This document shows, one piece after another, positions 57,291 to 64,000 of a stretch of DNA of 64,000 bases. Source of the DNA: Neckera pumila (lineage: Eukaryota > Streptophyta > Bryopsida > Hypnales > Neckeraceae). Location of the stretch: contig OZ018408.1 in assembly GCA_963969595.1 (NCBI GenBank), positions 16,055,823-16,119,822 of the forward strand, in the 5' to 3' direction. Both the position numbers and the translations under genes were made by a program. The notes below the pieces were generated by a model. The model saw only the letters and a list, made by a program, of their open reading frames with translations, did not search any database and had not been told where the DNA came from. How positions within the stretch are numbered: the first letter of the stretch is position 1; the number at the start of each line of letters is the position of its first letter.

Positions 57291-58010
57291 AACAACTAGG
57301 AAACAACTACAACTATAAAATGACAGTAGTTGTTTCTTAGTTGTATTCAAGTCATTTCTCAATTGTTTCCTAGTTGTTTTGTAGTTGTTTTGTACTCATT
57401 TGTAGTTGTTTCATTACAAGAAAATTGGGTGTTTTGAGTGAGTTTTTAAGTATAATCCTAAACATAAGATTTTAAGTAATGACCTTTAAGGCAATTTTCA
57501 GCAAAATTTTACAAGAAACACATATATTTCTAGTAAAATTTTGCTGAAAATTGCCTTAAAGGTCATTCCTTAAAATCTTATGTCTAGGACTATATTTAAA
57601 AACTCATTTAAAACACCCTATTCTCTTGTAGTGTTTCTTAGTTGTTTCCAAAGTCATTTTCTAATTGTTTTCTATCAATTGTCCCATGTCAATTGTTAAA
57701 AGTACAAACCAATACAATGCTTAGAAGGAATTAAAAGTAGCAGATTATGGAACCATTAGGTTGGACATATCAGACTTGTAAGTTGTTGTACTCATATATA
57801 ATGAATTATGTTAATAGAATTCTAAAATTTCTACAATCTATAGATTTCAAATTCTACAAATCACAAACAAATTGCAAATAAGTTACAAACAAATCACAAA
57901 TAAATCATAGATAAGTTGCAAATAAATCTCAAACAAGTCACAATGAAGTCACAAATGAATTGCAAACGAGACTATTAGTCGCAAACAAATCGCACACAAG
58001 CAAGTACTAC
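57291..58010. repeat. Short tandem repeats with opposite orientations
   Basis: 57318-57411 and 57634-57680 repeat units like TAGTTGTTTC. 57850-58000 repeat units like AAATCACAAACAAATTGC, largely the reverse complement type. The CACTA-type MITE at 57412-57633 is inserted in the first part. Confidence 0.55.
57412..57633. mobile_element. CACTA-type foldback MITE, 222 bp
   Basis: Ends are CATTACAAGAAAATTGGGTG and the inverse of CACTACAAGAGAATAGGGTG, with TTT as 3 bp flanking repeat (57409-57411, 57634-57636). Nearly all of it is a hairpin with arms sharing TTTAAGTATA, ATAAGATTTTAAG, AATGACCTTTAAGGCAATTT. It is the uninterrupted form of the MITE at 15295-16067. Confidence 0.85.
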
Positions 58011-58293
58011 ATAAGCAACCATGTCAAAAGAGTTCATTGACAAAGTTCCAAGTAGGCTGTCAGATGAGAAACAATCCCTTTGTCTTTTGCAACTACAATT
58101 CCACATGCGACTTGTCTACAGCAGTTGGGGGTCTCCTTGTGCTCACCAATTGCAAATATACTATATAACTTAAAAACCAATTGTTCTTTGTAGTTGCAAA
58201 CCCCCTCATTTTCTTCTAATGTTTTCAATGAATAGCAATTACAAATTCCTTCATTGTGATAATATTGACTTTTTTAAAGAAGAAGAGGTTTAA

Positions 58294-59001
58294 CCCCTAA
58301 AGGACCAAGGAGCCCACTTTGGGCTTTTTGAGAACTTGGGCAATTTCTATTGACTTCATAATTTAGAAGGTTTGCATAAATTTTTTAGAATGGATGCTAC
58401 TCATCATAATCTTTGCACGTAGATTATGATGAGTAGATACCATAGAATTCCAAATAATGAAGTAAGAATTATATGGAGTTTTCCTTTGCGGGCAATAAAG
58501 GTAGAAAAATATATAAAGCTGCCTTTTGCTTTTAATTTTGAAAATTTTCAAATAAAAAAAAATATAAAGGATGCAAATTGTTTACTATGAAAGTTTCACC
58601 ATTGAAATTAAGAATTTCTAATTTCTTGTAAAAGTTATTAGCAAATTCGTATTTTCTTTTATTCAATACTACCTTCCACTTTATTGTTCTTTTTAAAGAT
58701 GATTATGAAAGTTTTTTTGGCTACAATTTTTTTCATACATTTTCAACCCATTTTCCAACAAATTTACTAAAACGCACAAACTATAGGATATACATGTTTT
58801 TTTCTAAAATTGTTGAAAGATTAAACTTTACCTTTTGGAAGGGCTAGGAAAACCTTCATTTTGAAGTTTAGGCACATTGAACTTGCAATCAGTGGGTTTG
58901 GATTTGTTGAAATACAAATATTGACAAAAAATTTCACCTTGATTTAGAGACAAGTATTTTGAAGTAGTTTTGAGCCTCTAAACATTTTGGTCCTTTAGGA
59001 A
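58294..59001. mobile_element. piggyBac-like TTAA MITE (708 bp)
   Basis: Starts CCCCTAAAGGACCAAGG and ends TTTTGGTCCTTTAGGAA, flanked by TTAA (58290-58293, 59002-59005). The right end has AA in place of GG. A short hairpin with CATAATCT lies at 58395-58435. No ORF. Confidence 0.8.
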
Positions 59002-59005
59002 TTAA

Positions 59006-59821
59006 TCCACAGATCACCCTTGTAGAATATTTGACCATTTCTTGCTATGTTCTTTTTATGTGAATTTTAGCTATAAAAATGATAGTTTTTGAATTTGAGT
59101 CCAACTAATGAATTGAGCTTATCTTAGTATCTTGTACTAAACCTTTGCCTACATATTCATACCAATACAAGGACCAGTTGATACATGAAATTTTTTGTAT
59201 CCCTCAAGTCAACAAATTATGCCTAGTAACGTGACTAATATCACCTTGACCATTGCTTACTTTAATTTTGGAACTTGTTGCTTTGAATCAATAGCATGCT
59301 ACTATTTCATAAAAAAAAACTCCGATTTGCAACAAGCTTGGATCATAAGGTAGAGGCACAATTGTCAACCTGGACCTATTTTCAATCTGTAGAGGATACT
59401 ATTTCTGATCTTAGCTGGAATAAACCTAAACAAATCCAACCTAACCTTGGAATGTTTTTTTGTTGGGGCTAATAAGGGTATGACACATGTCCCAAAATAG
59501 TGATCAAAAAAGCAATTTTTGATAGATCAGAATTGGAAGAGTCTAGAGATTGACAATGGGTTCGGAGTACTTTTTGGCTCCCAAAATTCACAATATTTTC
59601 AACTTTGGGAATAAAATTATGAAATAATTTCAATCCCCATATTTCCTATCTTCCTACATGCAAAAAATTTGCTTCATCATAAATTGTTCATGATCTGCTG
59701 GAAAATTCTTTAAAAGATCAACAATGGATGCTTCTACTTTAAATCTCATGAGAATATTTGAATGATCATCAGAAGTCTCCAAGAGGTAAGGGCCTCACTC
59801 ACCTGTACCCAATACATTACA
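59006..59821. other. Intergenic, no recognisable gene
   Basis: AT-rich; nothing supported. Confidence 0.4.
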
Positions 59822-59968
59822 TTAGAGGAGTTTGGGGCCTCCTAAAAGACTGCAAGTTCCTGGACTGTGGGGACTCTGCAAGAATGTGGGGACGCTGCCA
59901 TAAGGCCAGGCTGACGTAGCCAAGTGACTGCCACGTCATTTTTGGAAAGAAAATAAAATTGGTTAAAA

Positions 59969-60014
<46 letters not shown>

Positions 60015-60154
60015 CTGTGTGTGTGTGTGTGTGTGTATATTTATTTTTTTGGAAAAAAAAAAATCTGACACGCCCATACCGTCGTTCCCTGAATCTGGGC
60101 AAACTGGAGAACAGGCCTGAAACAGTCTTCCAAGGCCCCAAAAACTCCTCTAAT
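59822..60154. mobile_element. MITE with inverted ends around a microsatellite
   Basis: The left end TTAGAGGAGTTTGGGGCCT and the right end (inverse TTAGAGGAGTTTTTGGGGCC) pair, with AAGACTG shared further in. The middle holds a (TA) run at 59970-60009 and a (TG) run at 60015-60036. Target duplication unclear. The frames across the repeat are not coding. Confidence 0.6.
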
Positions 60155-60369
60155 GAAGTAGACTATTTGTTTGTTAAAACGTGCATGCAAGATGTCTTTG
60201 CCCTATGTACTCTTGTTATCAATGTCACAAGGAGAAATTAAACAATCCAAACATTAGCTAGACACTCCTTGATTCCCATCCTTGTGGCATCTGATTTCAT
60301 GAAGGAAGTTGAGATCCTACCATGCTCATAAATTAAGGTAGGAGGTCCATAAAGCAATCATCTAAGCGT

Positions 60370-60930
60370 TGAAATTGAATTTTGGGGAGGTAAAACATCT
60401 TGAAATACTTTTCAATAAATTTTTCTTGAAAAGACAAAACAAAATGGCATGTGCTCCAAGTTGTTTCATATTTTTTGGAGCTTTGCAGAATTATTTAGTT
60501 ATGAAATTTTGAAGTTGAAATGCTATAGGGCTCTAAAAGCGACTACCTCCTAGAATGTACACCATTTGTACATTTTGGTTAACTAAAAAAAGCAAAATGT
60601 ACCTCTGTGTCATGTTCTATTCAAAATGCCTGATCTGAGTTCGAGCCTCCTACATTATCACCAGAGTCCAAAACAGCAATCGTCTGGAACCACAATAGTT
60701 ACATAAAATTTCAAACTTGACAAATCAGCAGGCTAAAGGTGTCTAGGTCAAGGCTACAGAAGACTATAGTGGTGACTATAGTGGTGAGAAAGCATAAGCT
60801 CTCTGGTAAGGTAACTACACCTAAAATTGCACACTTTCTAAAATTGCACAGTGCATATTCTTGTCTAAAATGTACTCCCACTACTCATAGGACTCTATGA
60901 TTGCTTTTAAGTACACCTATTTTTAGCACT
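60370..60930. mobile_element. Diverged relative of the 56554-56837 MITE
   Basis: Shares GTTTCATATTTTTTGGA, GAAGTTGAAATGC, CGACTACCTCCTA and AATGTAC with it. Ends are not clear; it may be extended or composite. Confidence 0.45.
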
Positions 60931-61271
60931 TTAGAAATTTGTAGTTTATTCACACGGTGTCTCAAAAATGCATTCTAAGAGAATCTAGAATCCCCTTTTG
61001 ACTACCACAAATTTTTTTTGATATAATAGTGAAAACCATATTGAATCATGCTAAATTGCTTAACCGTACGATTTAAAGTCAGTTATCAAAATAATTGTGT
61101 TTAGAACTGAACCAGTTGGTTTGAGACTGAAATAATCTTGTTTGGGACCGGAAGTTGGTAGACCTATTTGAACCCCTAAATGACGGATCCGTGACCATTG
61201 ATTTCAAACCTCATTGTCCATCACTCAGTTTGCTACCATTTTGCAACTAGATATGTATGAAAAAATTTATA

Positions 61272-61843
61272 CTCCCTCCGTCCCGAAATGATTGTCCCTT
61301 GAAAAACTTTTCTCAAGATTAAGGCAAAATTTGAGAATTTGGTAAAGTAATGAATGCAAACATGTAGATTAACTCTTGATTTACTCAACGGTTTGCAAAA
61401 ACAGCAATATCAAGTTTAAAGTATGAACTACTTAAAGCGGAAAATTTGAGATCGCAACTTCATATGATAAATCACCCGATAGCTTATGATTTTCCGCCAA
61501 AAATTAATACTGAGCATAGCAATGCATTGTTTTCCATCTTGTCTTTGTACCCCATGAAGACTTCGTGAAGATAGTTTACGGTTAGAATTTTCTTGAGCAG
61601 CTTGTAAGCAGCTTATTATAAGCAGCTTGGATAACTAAAATTGACTATTTCATGAATTGTGTCTTTGTGGAATTGACATTGACTATTTCATGAATTGTAT
61701 CTTCATCTAATTGAAACTCTTATTGTGACATAATGACTATTTCATGAATTTCAACTTCATATAACTAAATTTGAAGTAGTGGACAATCATTTTCTGGACA
61801 TCTATTTTTGGAAAGATGGACAATCATTTTGGGACGGATGGAG
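61272..61843. mobile_element. Stowaway-type (Tc1/mariner) MITE, 572 bp
   Basis: Starts CTCCCTCCGTCCCGAAATGA and ends inverted GGGACGGATGGAG, flanked by TA (61270-61271, 61844-61845). CTCCCTCCGTCCC is the classic Stowaway terminal sequence of plants. Inner repeats of TGACTATTTCATGAATT occur three times (61643, 61680 and 61735 approximately). Confidence 0.88.
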
Positions 61844-62480
61844 TATTTATTTTTCAAAGATGAGAGTACATGTCTTCTTTACTTCAAACAAAATTCAGAT
61901 TTTTTGGTGGAAAATTAATTTTTTAAAGAATTTTTGAAGAAAAGGTGAAGAAAAATCATATTAAATAGAAAAAAATTTGAAAGTTTCACCATAAGTGTAT
62001 ATCACAATGACAAACATCATGGTGTAAACTCAATTTCCGTGTCATTCTATAATTAGAAAAGAATAGACATTTAAAATACACCCAATGTTCAAATTGCAAT
62101 AAAATATGCAATACTAGGAATTTTTTTCAGAATTCAAATTGGGGTAAAAACTAGAGTAGATGACCTTCATTTTGTTAGTTTGACTCAAACTCAAAAAATA
62201 TCATTTTGGTGGAGAAATTTTAGATTTAAAGCAAGGAGCAATAACTTTCCAAAATACTCTAAAATAGCATATGTTGTGATCCGTTTATTTTAATAGCTTT
62301 TCATTTCCTTGAAGACAAAAATTGGAAAGAGTACAAATACAATTGGATTCTCTTCATAACCCAATGTGAAAGGTCAACAACGGAAAGGAGGATGAAAAAA
62401 ATGCTTTTGAACTCTTCTTAAATCAATAGTATTATCATCGGAACGCCACGGAATGGCGTCCGCGGTGTTCCAAGGTTAAG
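61844..62480. other. Intergenic, no recognisable gene
   Basis: AT-rich. A small GC-rich imperfect palindrome GGAACGCC ... GGTGTTCC at about 62440-62474. Confidence 0.4.
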
Positions 62481-62931
62481 AAGTAAGGTAGACGAGCCCA
62501 TTGTGGTCAGATGACCCATAGTGGACACCTAATGACCCCATGACAGTTTTTTTGGCCACAATCAATGTCTAACCTGACACCAATGGATTGATTAGTGACC
62601 TCATTAGGAACACTTGCTTTTTCAGTGTAAATCATTGTAGGAAGTGACTTTTTATGGCCTTCTACATTAGAAATTATTGTGACCACTTTAGGTGATTAAG
62701 AAGAGCATATTGGATACACTTTTTGTTGGTTATGGGGTAGTCTATTGACTCTTTTGGACAAATCACTTCAGAAATTCAGAACTAATTCATACTTGGTCCA
62801 AAAAATATAATTTCAAATGTCCTCACTCTCTCTCACACTTGTCTTCGTGTGGAAAAACATTTGAAAATTTTCAGCAACAACATGAGGGTAGACTCCTAAT
62901 TCTGACCACAATGGGCTGTTTTACCTTACTT
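62481..62931. mobile_element. MITE, 451 bp, with about 28 bp inverted ends
   Basis: The left end AAGTAAGGTAGACGAGCCCA followed by TTGTGGTCAG pairs with the right end CTGACCACAATGGGCTGTTT followed by TACCTTACTT. No ORF and no clear target duplication. Confidence 0.75.
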
Positions 62932-64000
62932 TATTTGCCCTAGATTTTTTATGTCTGCATAACTCCGCCTAATCCAGCAAATAATTATTAGTTGTAGTTT
63001 GATTATTTAGAGTCATAAAGCCAGTTATCTCATATGTTCACAAGTCATGAATAAGAGCAGGAAGTACTTCTCATTTCCAAAATCAGATTTGGTGGTCACC
63101 TTCTAAAATTTTGAAAAAAGTATACAATTAGAAATTTAACCGTTTTAGGAATATTTTTAGAACTCATTTTAAGGTATTAATTTTGGAAGGAAAAGAATAT
63201 CAACAAACTGCAAGGCTTGAATTGCACGGTACAATTTAATTAAATAATTTTCAAAAAATGAAAAATGATAAAATCTTAATGTTAAAATGAATCCAAAATA
63301 ATAAATGTTCAAAATTTGATGTGGCATGAATATTGCCAAGTCAGATAATGTTATTTACTTACTTTTAAAATATTTTATCAGTATTTTATAAATTCAATTA
63401 TTATTATTATTTTTATTAAATAATATTATGGTTAACACTCTGCTAGTTCAGAGCTTGGGGAGTAGCCTTGAAACGGCCATTTTATGGTCTTCTTTTCATT
63501 TGAATGGCTTCTGGTGCTATAGTCAATCAAAATATTGATGATGATGGAAAAGATAAAAGAAACAAGTGTGAAATTGTTATTGATTGCCAACTAATATTAG
63601 ATTTTGTTGTCTCTGAATTTGGCTATCGGCTAGCAAGTTCTATTGTTGGCTACTAGTTGATACATAATTCTCCAAACATTTCTAAAGGTTTTGGAATAGC
63701 ATTTGATCACTTTGATGTATTTGTGAGTTTTTGCTAATTCCTGTTTCTTAGTGATTTAGAATGTGATGATATTTACTTAAGATAAAGCATGCGCACATCT
63801 AATTGCGAATTTTATTGGATGTTGATTGTTAGATGATATCACTAGAGCCGGTTTGGACTTAAGCAGTGTTCCTTAGGGAACTTAAACTAGATACCTTGGT
63901 TTTCATTTAAATTTGTACTTTGCTTATGAAGGACATAATATTTCCCCTATTACTATCCACCAACTGTACTCACATTCAAAGCATGGGAATGGAATTTCAT
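62932..64000. other. Intergenic, no recognisable gene
   Basis: AT-rich; no coding frame, RNA gene or repeat structure supported up to the window end. Confidence 0.4.

Noticed and set aside
59817..60141. Minus-strand ORFs with poly Ile-Tyr and Thr-His
   Set aside because: They are translations of the TA and TG microsatellite.
60640..60675. tRNA T-loop-like GAGTTCGAGCC
   Set aside because: The stem does not pair and there is no D arm, anticodon arm or acceptor stem around it.
61168..61185. TTGAACCCCTAAATGACGG resembling a TTAA MITE left end
   Set aside because: The TTAA is not intact and no right end follows before the Stowaway element.

Overview
This looks like nuclear DNA of a land plant. 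It is AT-rich and gene-poor, its genes have introns, and it carries a plant-type ALG10 gene, a plant-specific B3 domain fragment and many small DNA transposons. Long LINE and piggyBac remains, and a possible TET/JBP-type dioxygenase, would fit a non-flowering lineage better than a flowering one, but I cannot assign a clade.

Layout. 1-2530: exon-like pieces of an unknown minus-strand gene, split by a CACTA element (476-1442) and cut off at 2530. 2531-6318: block A, a direct repeat of block B (17861-22066); both hold the same two unknown coding exons. 6343-13089: a very large, nearly perfect inverted repeat, with 3.15 kb arms around a 434 bp spacer. The right arm is the 3' two thirds of the ALG10 glucosyltransferase gene (minus strand, nine exons, ATG at 14013). 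The left arm is a 5'-truncated ALG10 copy facing it tail to tail. 14456-24197: mainly MITEs, several nested in one another. 24198-27109: a CACTA-like element with a B3 domain fragment inside. 28635-38427: an unknown ORF with a possible 2OG-Fe(II) dioxygenase domain, split in frame at a TTAA by an 8.2 kb piggyBac-like element (28936-37119). The transposase of that element is itself broken by a TTAA MITE. 41280-49855: a decayed LINE with ORF1, endonuclease, reverse transcriptase and RNase H. 52177-52410: a small possible gene. 54599-55655: an intron-containing fragment of NAA15 (NatA auxiliary subunit). 56554-62931: more MITEs and simple repeats.

The only gene that looks complete is ALG10, which acts in the ER on the lipid-linked oligosaccharide for N-glycosylation. 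The strongest theme is a family of TTAA-flanked, CCCCTAAAG-ended MITEs (at least seven recognisable copies) living beside a dead piggyBac relative. The most unusual structure is the ALG10 palindrome: read-through of the intact gene would make a long hairpin RNA matching its own exons.

All calls are by eye from translated sequence, splice signals and repeat comparison within the window. No database search was run.
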